A stretch of 64,000 nucleotides of DNA, taken from positions 639,040 through 703,039 of the forward strand of contig JAPDOI010000376.1 of NCBI GenBank assembly GCA_029168955.1. The letters run 5' to 3'. The translations under genes and the position numbers were made by a program. The stretch comes from Aplectana chamaeleonis. Lineage: Eukaryota; Nematoda; Chromadorea; Rhabditida; Cosmocercidae. Under the pieces are notes generated by a model. The model saw nothing but the letters and a program-made list of their open reading frames with translations, ran no database searches and was not told where the DNA came from. Below, piece after piece: positions 31,185-42,392 of this stretch (its first letter is position 1; every line of letters starts with the position of its first letter).

Positions 31185-32715
31185 CTTCTTCTTCTCTGCA
31201 GCCACTGAGAGGGGTTTCGTCACAAGTTGAGAAACTGGGCGACCAGCACTGGATTCGTCCACAAGTCTATTGTACTGAGCGTTGTTGGCTTCTTCGGACA
31301 ATCAAATAGGTGCTTAGTGCCGTGGCCTTGGTTTCCACAGTCCGGGCACACGTCAGGCTGGCTGTTGTCGATCCTGTGCAGGTAAGACATAAGCAATGGA
31401 GAGTGTCCACATCTTAACGAAGCGAGGATACACCTGGGACTCAGTATCACGTACCCTGGGCGGCACATCACCGAGAATAGGGTTGACGGCCGCTTTGGTG
31501 AGATGATCCTTCACGAACCGGGTGTGCTCCGCGCGTAAAAGACGAAACCGTTCTTGATTCGAGTCGGTCCATCTCTGTACATTCACTTTGTTCGGAGCAT
31601 CGGCAAACGGCACTCTGATCGATCTCTCTCTCTTACGGGATTTAATATTCTTCTCGACGGATGATTAGGCTGCTTAAGGACATTAATGAACATCTGCTGA
31701 GCCTGGAGCTGACAATGCTCTTTCACTGACAAGATACGGTCCTCGGCGTGAAGGTGCTCAATCGGTGAGCTTTTTGCACATCCAGTGGCTATTCGAAGTG
31801 CAGCATTCTGAATTCGCTGCATCTTAGTCCAGGAACTGTCCGACACGATGTGCTGCCAGACAGGTGCAGCATACTCTAATGCAGGCTGCAGAATAGCTCG
31901 ATATGTCGTCAAGATTGTCTATCTGCTGCAACCCCAGGACGTTCCTCCTAGAGCTCTCAACACATTAAGCTTTGCCTTGATAATTGCCTGCTTTTGTACA
32001 GCATTTTTGTGAAACTTCAGCGATGGGTCCAAAACGAGGCCCAGCAGTTTGGGAAATTTAGCTGTAGTCAAGAGGTCACCATCCCACCTGACAACGGTGT
32101 GAATACCGAAACAGAAGACTTCGCCGCGGAAACTGTCAGCATCATACTATGGAAAAAAATTTTAAGCTCGACGAGATAGTAGCTGATCTTGTTTGCGGCT
32201 ACCTGTATGTCACGATTACGGCACATGATGGTGATATCGTCGGCATACGCAACAATTTTTATATCTTCAGGAGGCTCAGGTAGGTCTTCAATAGACAGGC
32301 TGAAGAGATCAGGTGACAAAACTCCACCCTGAGGCACACCGGCTGCTACAGGTATACTATCGGAGACGTGATTCTGGAATAGCACTTTGGCCCGACGGCC
32401 TTTCGTAAACGCTGCAATCCAACGCTTCTGCCACGGCTGTAGCGAGGACTTCAATAGTTTGTCGGACAAAAGTCCTAGGTTAACAGAATCAAATGCCTTG
32501 GTTAGATCAAGGGCAACGGCCACTGTTCTAAGAGGCTTTCTGGTATTGAACCCATCGACCGCATAGCTGACAATCTCCAGAAGGGCAGTGGGGGTGGAGT
32601 GAAGCTTTCTAAACCCATGTTGATGTTGCTGTGCCTCATTCTACTCTGCCAGGTCCCTTACGATTAGCTTTTCGGCTACTTTCCCGATCGGTGATAACAG
32701 GCTAATAGGGCGATA
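31185..32715 (-). mobile_element. PHD-LINE copy E, 3' segment (copy-C-like subfamily)
   Basis: Minus strand, from the AAG tail (CTTCTTCTTCTCTGCAGCCAC on plus) through the knuckle VCPDCGNQGHGTKHLFDCPK, thumb, YADDITIM (about 32235), AAGVPQGGVLSPDLFSL and VALDLTKAFDSVNLGLLSDK, up to about 32715. There RT sequence already covered starts again from another subfamily, so the junction is a recombination or insertion breakpoint. Confidence 0.75.
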
Positions 32716-34597
32716 GCTGCCACGGCGGGATTGATGACTCCAGTAAGCTGTTTGATAGGATTCCAAGATTCGCTATGTCGAAAGCCTTAGTGAGATCCAA
32801 GGCAACTGCTACAGTTATCTGCGGCGTCTTGGCGTTGAAACCATCTAGCTAGTAATTTCTAACAAAGCCGTCCTGGTGGAATGCAGCCTTCTGAGTCCAT
32901 GCTGAAACACCTGTCTCTGGTTATGCTCAGCCAGGTCCTTAACGATCAGCTTTTCAGCTACTTTAGCAGAAGAGGACAACAAACTAATGGGCCGATATCC
33001 CTTGACTGAAGTTTGGGGCTTGCCAGGCTTGGGCAGCGGCACGACGCTTGCCGTCTTCCAATTCGGCGGGATTGTACACGACCTGAACGAGGTGTTTATC
33101 ACTTCAGTGAGAAGCGGTAGTAGGTCAGTGGGTATCTTCTTCAAGACAGCAGGACATATCCCATACGGACCAATAGCTCTAAAGTTCCGTATTTCCTTTA
33201 TAATCTTCTCAACTTGCGTCGTAGTAAACGCTTCGGCCGTGCTCATAAGCGGGAGGCGGCACAGCTCTCCTACAGTCACTCTATTCTGCGGACCTCGTTT
33301 AGCACTGGTGATAAAAAACTTTTTCCGAGCGCATAAGCGGCTTCCTTTCCTGATTTAAATAAGCCGTTGTCGAATTCGATTGTGGAGACGGTGGCGGGTG
33401 AGCTCTTACCCGAAAAATTCCGTAGGACCTTCCAAGTGGCTGCACTGCCCCTCTTAAAATCCAACTGCCCAGCGAACTTTTCCCACTCTTCTTTCTTGTG
33501 TCTGTCCAGATCCTTGCTGGTCTCATTGTCAAGCTCAGCTACTACTGGGTCCAGACGATCTACCGCTCTCCTCGCAACTCTCGTCCCGATTTTGTCGAGG
33601 ATTTCTCCGTTGACATTTGGATAGAACGTCTTGACGCAACCGACCGGAATAGCCGCATTCATGGCTTTGCGGATTGCGTCAGATAAATGGCACTCTTTCT
33701 GGTGCACGCTTCCATTCCATGGGTAATCTGCCGACAGGTGAAGAGCAGCTTCACTGAACAGGAGTCTGCTAGGCCTAGATTAAGATAAGAACGTTGGCGA
33801 ACACCCGAATAGGGAGCGAAAGAATTAGATAGATCGATGTGGACAAAGACAGGGACATGGTCACTTGGCAAAGCAGTTGAGGTAGACCATGAGCAGCAGT
33901 TAGAAAGGTTGGACGAGACAAAATATATGTCTGGGCTAGAAGATCGGCCGATGGCAGGGAGACGAGTGGGCTGATCAACTTTTAAGATGACCAGGTCGCA
34001 CTCATCTGCCCATTCTTCGACGTCATTTCCTCTAGCATCAGGACCGAGAGACGAGCAGAAGGTGTGAGCGTTGAAATCACCCGCGAAAACAACCGAGGAT
34101 GAGAGGGAGCAGTCGCTCAGCTGCTTAAGAAGTGGATTAGGGTCATATGATGAAGGGCATGAGGTGGTAGGGGGAATATAGATGTTGAAAAGGGAAAGGG
34201 GAGTTTTAAGGGGGAGGTGGACCGGAAGGTACTCGAGAGTACCGTCCGTGGGAGTGTTACGTATGAGGTGTGAGGGAAAAGTAGATAGTATGAAAGTGGA
34301 AACTCCTCCGCCAAGAGTTGACCTTGGAGCATGGTAAGAAGTATAGCCTGGGATATTCGGATGAGGATAGGTAGGGGATGGAGAGAGCTTGGTTTCCATG
34401 ATGACGTCTGGATGGTAAGTACGTGCAAAGAGAGAGAGAGAGAGAGAGAGCTCAGAAAGCTTGGCACGAAGGCCGTTCAGATTGATATGCACAATGGAAA
34501 GGGGATGTTTTGAGGAAGAGGAATTAGAGATGGAAGGTGAGCAGCATAAAACACAACGAGAATATGAGTTATGATGCCTCACAGAGCTGAGACGGAC
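32716..34597 (-). mobile_element. PHD-LINE copy E, 5' segment (copy-B-like subfamily)
   Basis: Minus strand: end of the zinc finger (RCVLCC), INLNGLRAKLSELS, a (GA)n expansion at 34428-34452, TYHPDVIMETKLSPSPTY, GGGVSTFILS, AGDFNAHTFCSSLG, PSDHVPVFVHIDLS, linker, then RT to motif A (DIANLGILSN). Endonuclease frame 33659-34582 is 307 codons, the longest EN frame here. The sequence is almost the same as copy B at 6600-8700, without B's MITEs. The 5' end is lost at 34597. Confidence 0.75.
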
Positions 34598-35265
34598 AGT
34601 TCCTGGACTAAGATGCAGCGAGTTCAGAATGCTGCACTTCGAATAGCCACTGGATGTGCAAAAAGCTCACCGATTGAGCACCTTCACGCCGAGGCCCGTA
34701 TCTTGCCAGTGAAAGAGCACTGTCAGCTCCAGGCTCAGCAGATGTTCATTAATGTCCTTAAGCAGCCTAATCATCCGTCGAGAAGACTATTAAATCACGT
34801 AAGAGAGAGAGATCGATCCGAGTGCCGTTTGCCGATGCTCCGAACAAAATGAATGTACAGAGATGGACCGACTCGAATCAGGAACGGCTTCGTCTCACGC
34901 GCGGAGCACACCCGGTTCGTGAAGGATCATCTCGCCAAAGCGGCCGTCAACCATATTCTCGGTGATGTGCCGCCCAGGGTATGTGATACCGAGTCCGAGC
35001 TCGGTAGGCGCGCCAGGTGTATTCTCGCTTCGTTACGCTGCGGACATTCTCCATTGCTTATGCCTTACCTGCACAGGATCGACAATAGCCAGCATGACGT
35101 GTGCCCGGACTGTGGCAACCAAGGCCACGACACTAAGCACCTATTTGATTGTCCGAAGAAGCCAACAACGCTCAGTACAATAAACTTGTGGACGAATCCA
35201 GTGCTGGTCACCCAGTTCCTCAACTTGTGACGAAACCCCTCTCAGTGGCTGCAAAGAAGAAGAAG
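34598..35265 (+). pseudogene. PHD-LINE 3' fragment, head-to-head with copy E
   Basis: A plus-strand 5'-truncated piece: SSWTKMQRVQNAALRIATGC, HLHAEARILPVKEHCQLQAQ, LGRRARCILASLRCGHSPLL, VCPDCGNQGHDTKHLFDCPK, ending GGCTGCAAAGAAGAAGAAG. It is very similar to the 3' part of copy E (31185-31900) in inverted orientation, so the two form a large inverted repeat around 2.7 kb. Confidence 0.8.
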
Positions 35266-35476
35266 ATTTTGCTAGCGTTGAACATTGCGTCTGGCAACGC
35301 TAGATAGTGCCCTCTAACGAATCGCATCCGCGAAAAACAACTATGCATCTGGTAGGTACTAGGAAATTTGCATCAAACGCAGCCAATGTGCGTTAAAACT
35401 CACACGTATAAGTCTTGTTCTAACAAAATCGGTCACAAACAAAGCCGTGGTACACGTCTGGTAACTTTTAATTTAC

Positions 35477-35647
35477 CTCTTCAACGAGACGCCGAATTCT
35501 CCGGCACGATGGAATAGTCTCAAGCTCAAGTGTTTGACAAGAAATCAGTCCTTGATACAGATTCGCGTCGAGTTTTTTCCGATCAACCTGGAACAAATGC
35601 ATTGACACATATCTCTCACAAGGGACGACCCCGGGATAGGAGACGTC
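35477..35647 (-). CDS. Candidate internal host exon
   Basis: 171 bp (57 codons) between acceptor CTTTTTTCAG and donor GAAGAG|GTAAAT. It encodes DVSYPGVVPCERYVSMHLFQ, VDRKKLDANLYQGLISC and ends RRIRRLVEE. It is in phase 0 at both ends, matching the exon at 36829-36932 upstream and the one at 14948-15172 downstream. The composition is not transposon-like. Family not recognised. Confidence 0.5.
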
Positions 35648-35651
35648 CTGA

Positions 35652-36400
35652 AAAAAGTTCTTCTTAGAGTTGTTGAGGATGGATAGAGTCACACTACTGT
35701 TTGTAGGGGTTTTCACGATGGACTTTCTGGCAGAGCGAAAAATGGGAAAATGTGACAAATTAGCGCGCGCATTCTCCTTAAGCGGCCACCATGGCTGGGC
35801 TTTCCTTTTTTCAGAAGCGAAAATCGGCTGGCTACTACATCTAATACTCGGCTACTACATTTAGATCAATGTAGGGGCAAAATTTTTTCGACTTTTTTCC
35901 GCTTTTTTTCACTCACCCTCGAACTCCAGATAATCGAAAAAAAATTCTGCGTGATCGAGCCAAGTTTAGTAGTTTTCGATGGAGGGTCGAGCAGATGTAT
36001 TGGGCAACAGATTGTCGCCTTCCGGAAAGAAAATTGCTGCCATGATGGTAATTTTTAAGAAAGCGTTCATCGCTTTGCTTCTTACAATGGCGATGCTTTT
36101 TTCTACGATGATTCGCAAACGACTTTTATGTGTTCGAGAAAGGTGTTTTCCTTTACTCGAGCAAAGTAATACAAAGTTACAAGATGCTAACATTACAATA
36201 TTTCTCAATGAACCCGAAGTGCTAGCACAGAAAAAGTGAGTAGATTAATTTTTTCGAATAAGGTGAGAAAATGCTCATCTACTACAGGGATTCAGGCGAT
36301 AGAAGTTGTAAATCCAATTAGATTGGAAAAAGCTAAAATGTGAATGAGAAACCTCATGGATAAACAATAGAATAAATGCAAAACAATTTTTTTCAGAAGA
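35652..36400. other. Likely intron; an opposite-strand TM frame inside
   Basis: No repeats recognised. A plus-strand 86-codon frame (35979-36239) has a hydrophobic segment (IALLLTMAMLFS) and a perfect donor-like GTGAGT at its end. It could be a first exon of another gene, but lies between two better-supported minus-strand exons. Confidence 0.25.
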
Positions 36401-36403
36401 TTT

Positions 36404-36479
36404 ATTGCGGGAATCGAACCCGCAACTCACTTTCGTAGTTTAGAATCCCCCCGGCGTTATCCTTTCGACCATCCCTGCT
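36404..36479 (-). pseudogene. tRNA-like sequence, formal anticodon UCU
   Basis: Minus strand: GCAGGGATGGTCGAAAGGAT, an anticodon-like ATTCTAA (UCU, Arg), and a perfect T arm TGCGG-GTTCGATT-CCCGCA. The 3' acceptor strand does not pair with the 5' strand, and the anticodon stem is weak. It is a tRNA pseudogene or tRNA-derived repeat. Confidence 0.4.
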
Positions 36480-36828
36480 CGCTGGCTATGGTTATTCAAT
36501 CGAATGATTAGAGGAATGGAATGCACAGTGAGCTCAAAAAAGGCTCGTGTCTCATGAATGGGCCAGAATTAAACCGTCAAACCTTGTATAGGGCTATTTT
36601 ATGGTACCTAAATGTGAGTCGAGTTTATGAACTCACTCCAGCTGCTCCGAATAGGAAGTTACAGGTAGTTTCGATTGATTTTTTCTGGAATATCGGAAGG
36701 TCCGTAGAAAAAACCCAACATATGTTATTGTTACCTTATCCATCCCCAAAACTCTCAAAGAACTTTTAGTAGGACGTCTCCTCCCCCGTAGAGGACGCCC
36801 TTGTCAGTGAAAGCATGGAAATATTCAC

Positions 36829-36932
36829 CTTGTGTACGTGAGCTAACCCAACGTCTCCTCTCTTGAAGTATAATACAGTGTCCTCCTTTGAGGCAAGCGG
36901 CCGAGTGAAGTCAGAACAGCGATATAGCGATT
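36829..36932 (-). CDS. Candidate internal host exon
   Basis: 104 bp between acceptor TTCTGGTTTCAG and donor CACAAG|GTGAAT. Only one of the three frames is open: SLYRCSDFTRPLASKEDTVL and YFKRGDVGLAHVHK. It ends in phase 0, as the exon at 35477-35647 needs. The VLYFKRGDVGLAHVHK tail is faintly like the Val-x-His strand at the end of GT92-type glycosyltransferases; I do not assign it. Confidence 0.5.
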
Positions 36933-37100
36933 CTGAAACCAGAAGCAAATGTTTTGGAGAGAAATCTTAGCCAAATTAAAATCTGCTGAGCTGCGAACTC
37001 GGGTTCAGCAGATTTTTTTCACACGTCCGGCGAATTTGGAGAAAGGAGATTGAAACACGGAGTTGAAAAGAAAATTCTTTCAACTGATATCAAGAGCAGG

Positions 37101-37443
37101 TACGGTAAAGCGGGGCGCTGTGTAATTCTTCGTAATCTGAGCGACCCCCCCCCTCCGGCCATCAAGCTTTTCTTTCAAAAATCCGAAATTTTTGCGACCC
37201 CACCCTCGAGGTGTAATTTTTTGAAACTTTTTTTTTCAAAAAAAAAAAATGTTAAAGTATAGAGCACTGAAAAGGTACCCTATGGTGTTACATAAACGTT
37301 ATTTTCAATTTCCAATCACCTCTCGAAATTTTCATTTTTCATCCGAAAATTTTGCGATCCGCCTAACCTTCATTTTCGGGCCAAAATTTTTGCGACCCCC
37401 TCCCACCCCCCGTTGAAAAATTTCGCAGCCACGCTTGACCCTG
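37101..37443. mobile_element. hAT-type non-autonomous element, copy 2
   Basis: Exact 8-bp duplication AGAGCAGG (37093-37100, 37444-37451). Ends TACGGTAAAGCGGGGCG and CAGGGTCAAGCGTGGC (other strand) are imperfect inverted repeats. The interior has GCGACCCC and AAATTTTTGCGACC phrases. A relative lies at 58723-59022. Confidence 0.7.
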
Positions 37444-37624
37444 AGAGCAGGAGTACTTCACCCGTAGGTTATGATGTTGCAACTTTATTTGTGTATTTCT
37501 AGACTAGGATGTTAGTTCTGAGTTCACATATCTATCAAAAGTGACCCATAGGCAACTAAGTCGAGCACTGCAGTCGAGCATTCAATTTATTTTTAACTTA
37601 AAAAACATTGTTTCGTGAAAACAA

Positions 37625-38330
37625 TGTCATATTCGCTCCGCTGATGAAATCGCTCTCATAGCAGCATCCATCAGTCACGCCGAACGAATGCTCACCTACT
37701 TTAACAACGCGTGTGGAAAAGTCGGTCTTCAGCTGAAGTTAACAAACACGCTGTTCATGAAGATAGGATACGTTTCTGATAGTCCATTCACGCTCAATAA
37801 ATGACCATCTCTGAACGTTCAAGCTACTTGTATCAAGGTTGCGAGGGCAACATGAAAAACAATTTAACACCGTAGGTAAGCAGAAGAAAACGAGCAGGTT
37901 AGGGAGCTTTGAAACCGTCGAAGAAGTTAAAATAAAGGCGAAGAACATCCAACTCCGGGCCCACCTGATCGATTTCACAGCTCTTCAAGCTATCAAGTAT
38001 GCTTCGGAAACCTCTTCATTGCACAAGCAGGATTGGAGTGCGGTCCGCATCTTGGCACGCAATCGAGAAGAAAATACTCGGAGTGACATGTTTCAAAGGG
38101 CTCACGCAGAGGAGGAATTTGTAACTCCGAGCTGAGAACTGGGTCGAAGATCAGTGACGCGGTCGAATAAGCTAAGTCACCGACAATCAGGTGGATCTGA
38201 CAAGTAATGCGTTTTGATGATAATCGCTGGACAAGAGCTGTCACCATTTCGGTACTAAACGTACTACTGGCCGTCATCCAACGCGATGGTCAGACTTCTT
38301 CACTAACTCAAGAGCCTTGACGAAAGGAAT
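37625..38330 (+). pseudogene. RTE-type LINE, RT C-terminal remnant
   Basis: Plus-strand residues across several frames: SADEIALIAASISHAERMLT, YFNNACGKVGLQLKLTNT, RRKR, LIDFTALQAIKYASET and RWTRAV. The order and wording match the YADDIVLIA to C-terminal part of RTE-type LINEs known to me from strongylid nematodes. Many frameshifts. Nothing 5' of motif C remains. It is one of the better hints at the organism group. Confidence 0.7.
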
Positions 38331-38387
38331 ATGAGTCTTCGCGCTACTAGAGCGAGTAGGATTTCCTGGCCTATTACGGCGCACCTT

Positions 38388-38524
38388 AGGGGTCGTTTAA
38401 ACTTCTGCCGCCGAGCGGCGCGGCGAAGTGCATTCCTATCATATCGATCGTGCGGCGCCACGTGATCAATACCGTAGGATTGCGCTGTGCCGCGCCGCCT
38501 CGCGGTGGGAGTATAAACGACCTC
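38388..38524. mobile_element. Palindromic MITE, PIF/Harbinger-like, copy 2
   Basis: 137 bp, ends GGGGTCGTTTAAACTTCTGC and GTATAAACGACCTC, flanked by TTA (38385-38387, 38525-38527). Same family as 10225-10360, more diverged. Confidence 0.65.
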
Positions 38525-38879
38525 TTAGAAACGAACGGGGTTACTTGCGCCCGCTCGGGAGCCGTACTTCTGCGGCAGCATACAAGAACGTGTTGGAAGG
38601 GGTTAAGGAACCGCCCCGAGAATGGGACACGAAACGGCTTCCTGGCCTCTTGCAGCGCGTTCGTGCATAGCCAAGGTCAAATAAGCTATTGCGTCGGACT
38701 TCGGTGGAGTTACTATCCTCCCTCGGTGATCTAAATAATTCAGACTATTTTACGAACCACCTTAGAGCACCTTCTTTTTCGGCCCGAAGTCCTTGATGAT
38801 CCCCCTAAATTTCTAGTTTTAAGCCTGAATTCTTACCTCACGCCACAACACGCTGCGACGCGTCGCGACCACGCTTGGC

Positions 38880-39490
38880 CCCATAAACACATACTCAAGA
38901 ATTTCTGATTAAGTAACATGCGAATTAAGGACTCTAACATGTTACCTGCGACTTATCTTTACAACTTTAAATAACATGTGACTTTCAGCATAGTATGTTG
39001 CACGGTGCAGGCTGACTTATATGTGACATGAATTTCTCGCGTGTAACTTAAATGTGTTATTTTATCGCACATCTAACTAATCTACGCGGCAGAGGTGTAT
39101 CCAAGGGAAGTATCCGACGCACTCCTTAGGCAGAACTCAGATGTGTGAACCACCGCCAGATCAGTTACCCGTTAGTTTGAGGTACTTGGATCCGCCTATC
39201 CGCGAGAGGCCCCGCCCAACCCTGGCGGCCCAAGGTGGTGCTCAGCGAGCAGGCCACAACGCCCGCCGCGTCACGTGTCGGTGTGGCAGCCGCGTCGTGC
39301 GTCGGTATTAGGTTACATATAACCACATTGCAAGTTACTCGCAATGTTGTGTAAGTTACGCGTAATATGAGGCAAGTTACGCGCCACTAAAATCGAAAAA
39401 AAACGGCAAGTTACACGCAACGTCGTCTCAAGTTACATGTGAATTCAGAGTAAGTTGCGCGAGCCCATCACGCAACTTGCGTCAGTCTCA
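38880..39490. repeat. Region rich in AAGTTAC/GTAACTT motifs
   Basis: At least ten degenerate occurrences of AAGTTAC followed by a CG-containing tail (AAGTTACTCGCAA, AAGTTACGCGTAA, AAGTTACACGCAA, AAGTTACATG) or the complement, spaced irregularly at about 25-60 bp. This looks like subterminal repeats of a DNA transposon or a decayed short satellite. No ORF. Confidence 0.5.
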
Positions 39491-40254
39491 GGTAACTTGT
39501 TCAAAAATTCCTGAGTACCCTCGAGAACCTGGATGAGCGGAACAAAAACACGAGAACACAGAAATCAGTTCTCGATGGAAAACATTTTTCACTGATATCC
39601 GAGAACAGATGCAAAGCGCATGGAAATACGCAAAAATTTTCAAATTTCTACCATCCGTAGCATTTCTTGTGCTTCTATTTGTAATGCGGAAGACTAAAAA
39701 CCCAGGAAACTGCTGATTTCGGATCGCGAAACGCAGAACTTCACTCAACGCTGCTAACAATGGATGAGGGTAACCTATCCTGCTACATATTCAGAAATCA
39801 TTTCAGTACTTCGTCCCAGTTCAATCTAAATAGGTCGGACGTCCCTCTTGATGCCGGAAGTATTTCTCGCTTCGGTTGGGAAGTACATATACTGCTCAAC
39901 GCCCCGAGCAGGCGTGAGTGTTACGTATGAATACTTTCTACGCGTGTGAAGCGGTTACAGAGGCTATGAATCCTCCGTCAGTGGCGCTTGGGAAATCAAG
40001 TTCGTCCTTGAAGGCAGTGTTCACGATAATCATCAAAATTGTTGTTTTTTCTCTAAAACGATCACTTGGTTCCCCTCTGTGCAAAATGCGAAATGCCGGA
40101 CCGGCCATATTGCCAGTATACCAGTGCGGTATGATACCAAGGCATTAGCCATTGATTCGACGTGATCAAGGGGTGAGTTGGTGTCATATCATCCAGCAGC
40201 CAACAGCTCGGGGTTTTCCTCCCTTTAAGGGACGGTGCAGAAGCCAAATAGGGT

Positions 40255-41060
40255 TGAAACTGATCACCCCCAAAATACAAGATGCACCACAGATTTAGCC
40301 TCCACGCAGGGGATTTCCTTCCCTGAGCGACGGTGCAGCCACCCCCCCCCCAAAATACCCGATACACGACAGATCTAGCCTCCACGCAGGGGATTTCCTT
40401 CCCTCAGCGACGGCGCAGCCGCAGGCTGCACCGTCCAAATGGGTTAAAACTGATTTCCACCCCCCCCCAAATACCCGATACACGACAGATCTAGCCTCCA
40501 CGCAGGGGCTTTCTTTCCCTCAGCGACGGCGCAGCCGCAGGCTGCACCGTCCAATTGGGTTAAAACTGATTTCCACCCCCCCCTAAATACCCGATACACG
40601 ACAGATCCAGCCTCCACGCAAGGGATTTCTTTCCCTCAGCGACGGCGCAGCCGCAGGCTGCACCGTCCAAATGGGTTAAAACTGATTTCCACCCCCAAAT
40701 ACCCGATCCACGACAGATCTACCCTCCACGCAGGGGATTTCTTTCCCTCAGCGACGGCGCAGCCTCAGGCTGCACCGTCCAAATGGGTTAAAACTGATTT
40801 CCACCCCCCCCCCAAATACCCGATACACGACAGATCTAGCCTCCACGCAGGGGATTTCCTCCCCTGAGCGACGGTGCAGCCGCAGGCTGCACCGTCCAAG
40901 TTGGTTAAAACTGATTTCCACCCCCCCCCCCAAAATACCCGATACACGACAGATTTAGACTCCACGCACGGACTTCCCTCCCCTGAGCGACGGTGCAGCC
41001 GCAGGCTGCACCATCCAGATAGGGGTTAAACTGATTTTCACCCCCGAAATACCCGATACA
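40255..41060. repeat. Satellite array, about 7 units of 111-119 bp
   Basis: Units spaced by 116, 116, 111, 118, 119 and 114 bp (by the position of GATACACGAC). Each carries CCTCCACGCAGGGGATTTCC and a GACGG(T/C)GCAGCC-GCA-GGCTGCACCGTC hairpin, plus a C-run of variable length that accounts for much of the length differences. Confidence 0.9.
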
Positions 41061-41455
41061 CGTTGATATGACCAACCCGCCCGTTGATCACGTCGAATCA
41101 ATGGCTAATATCATGGTATCATACCGCACTGGCAATATCACAGCCTGAAAAAAAGAGAGGAAGTGGCAACTTTAGATCAGGATAAGGCAGATCTATTAGC
41201 AGATAAATTCGGGAAGGTGTATAGTGCGAGTGATACTATTTTACCAGCGTTTGATCCTGAGGTTAACTTTGAAATGAAATCTTTTCCATGGTTTGATGGT
41301 ATTATGGTACATGAGCTTCTCAACAAATTACCCTGTTCATTTTCATTAACTCCAGATTATGTGCCGCGGCCGTTTTTCTACCAAAGTATTGGGCATATCA
41401 TTGCTGAGCCTATTGCGTATCTGTTCAATCAACCATTGTGTTATTCGGAAATTCC

Positions 41456-41940
41456 GTGAAAGGCAGATGTACACCCTCAGACATGAATTTTGTGATTTTC
41501 ATTTGATTGTGTAGTACACCCCTCCTGAATAACACTTCCCAAGTGCGAGATCTCAATTCCTCCAAATAAGCGAGATATAAGCGACCACCACAGGTCCGAC
41601 ACCCTTCACTCACCACCACAGGCCCGACCCCCTTCCTGATTTTCGACCTAGATATCGGCCGGATGGATGGATGAATTTCAACCGAGTCTACGTTGTTGAG
41701 CCCATTACCGGCCCTTCTCATAATCCTGGCTCGCTCTCGTGGAACGATTGCGAATCAAAGGAAATACAGGCCTAGGACAACTCGTCCACCAATTTTTCGC
41801 TCTCAAATAACAGGCTTTTTCAAGGAGCCATAACTCATGTTGTAGGAGGCCTTGAACGATTTCAAAGATACCGCTGTGAACAGCGTGTGACCGTCTCCAA
41901 TATAAGCACGAAAACTAAAAAATAATTTTCTGTGTATATT
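41456..41940. mobile_element. TTAA-type MITE in CR1-like LINE
   Basis: Starts TGAAAGGCAGATGTACACCC and ends GTATATTGTGCCTTTAA. The left site is probably TTAA changed to TGAA. Its removal joins YSEIP to LRWKHS, as expected for the LINE (compare VPDRWRVAF in the other copy). CACCCTCAGA recurs near 52030-52045. Confidence 0.5.
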
Positions 41941-42392
41941 GTGCCTTTAAGATGGAAACATTCTTTCGTAACTCACCTGCTGAAAAAAGAGCCTGCCAGT
42001 TTGGCAGGAAATTATAGGCCAGTGAGTATAACCTCCTACTTGCGTAGAATTTTCGAAAAGGTATTGAGAAAAACATGTCACATTTGGAGAGAAACTCTGT
42101 CATCCCTCCGAATCAGCACGGATTCATGCCTGGTAAATCTGTGGAATCAAATCTTCTGGAATGTGTCAATGACTGGACTGAGTACATGGATGCTAAGAAG
42201 GGCTGTGATGTAGTATATTTTGATTTCGCCAAGGCGTTTGATCGGGTAGATCATGTTAAATTGATTCACAAAATCACTAAACCGAAATTTCATCCCCTGG
42301 TTATAGCGTGGTTGAAGGGTTACCTCGAAAAACGAACTTTTCAGGTGTGAATAGGTTCTTGCTTCTCAACGGTCAGAGAAGCTAGCAGCGGA

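Noticed and set aside
35979..36239. Plus-strand 86-codon frame with a membrane-like segment and a GTGAGT donor
   Set aside because: Not rejected outright, but it lies within the intron of the better-supported minus-strand model and no second exon could be identified, so it is not listed as a gene.
10611..36479. Functional tRNA genes at 10.6, 10.9, 21.6 and 36.4 kb
   Set aside because: Each has at least one serious defect (anticodon arm, D loop, acceptor or B box); they fit tRNA-derived repeats better.
36829..36932. Assignment of the host exon to a GT92-type glycosyltransferase
   Set aside because: Only a faint local resemblance (Val-x-His strand); no catalytic DxD segment is visible in any of the candidate exons.
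39593..39693. Possible minus-strand exon (acceptor GGGTTTTTAG, donor TCA|GTGAAA, reads FRITNRSTRNATDGRNLKIF)
   Set aside because: Its end phase does not fit the next exon at 36829-36932 and the sequence has no other support.
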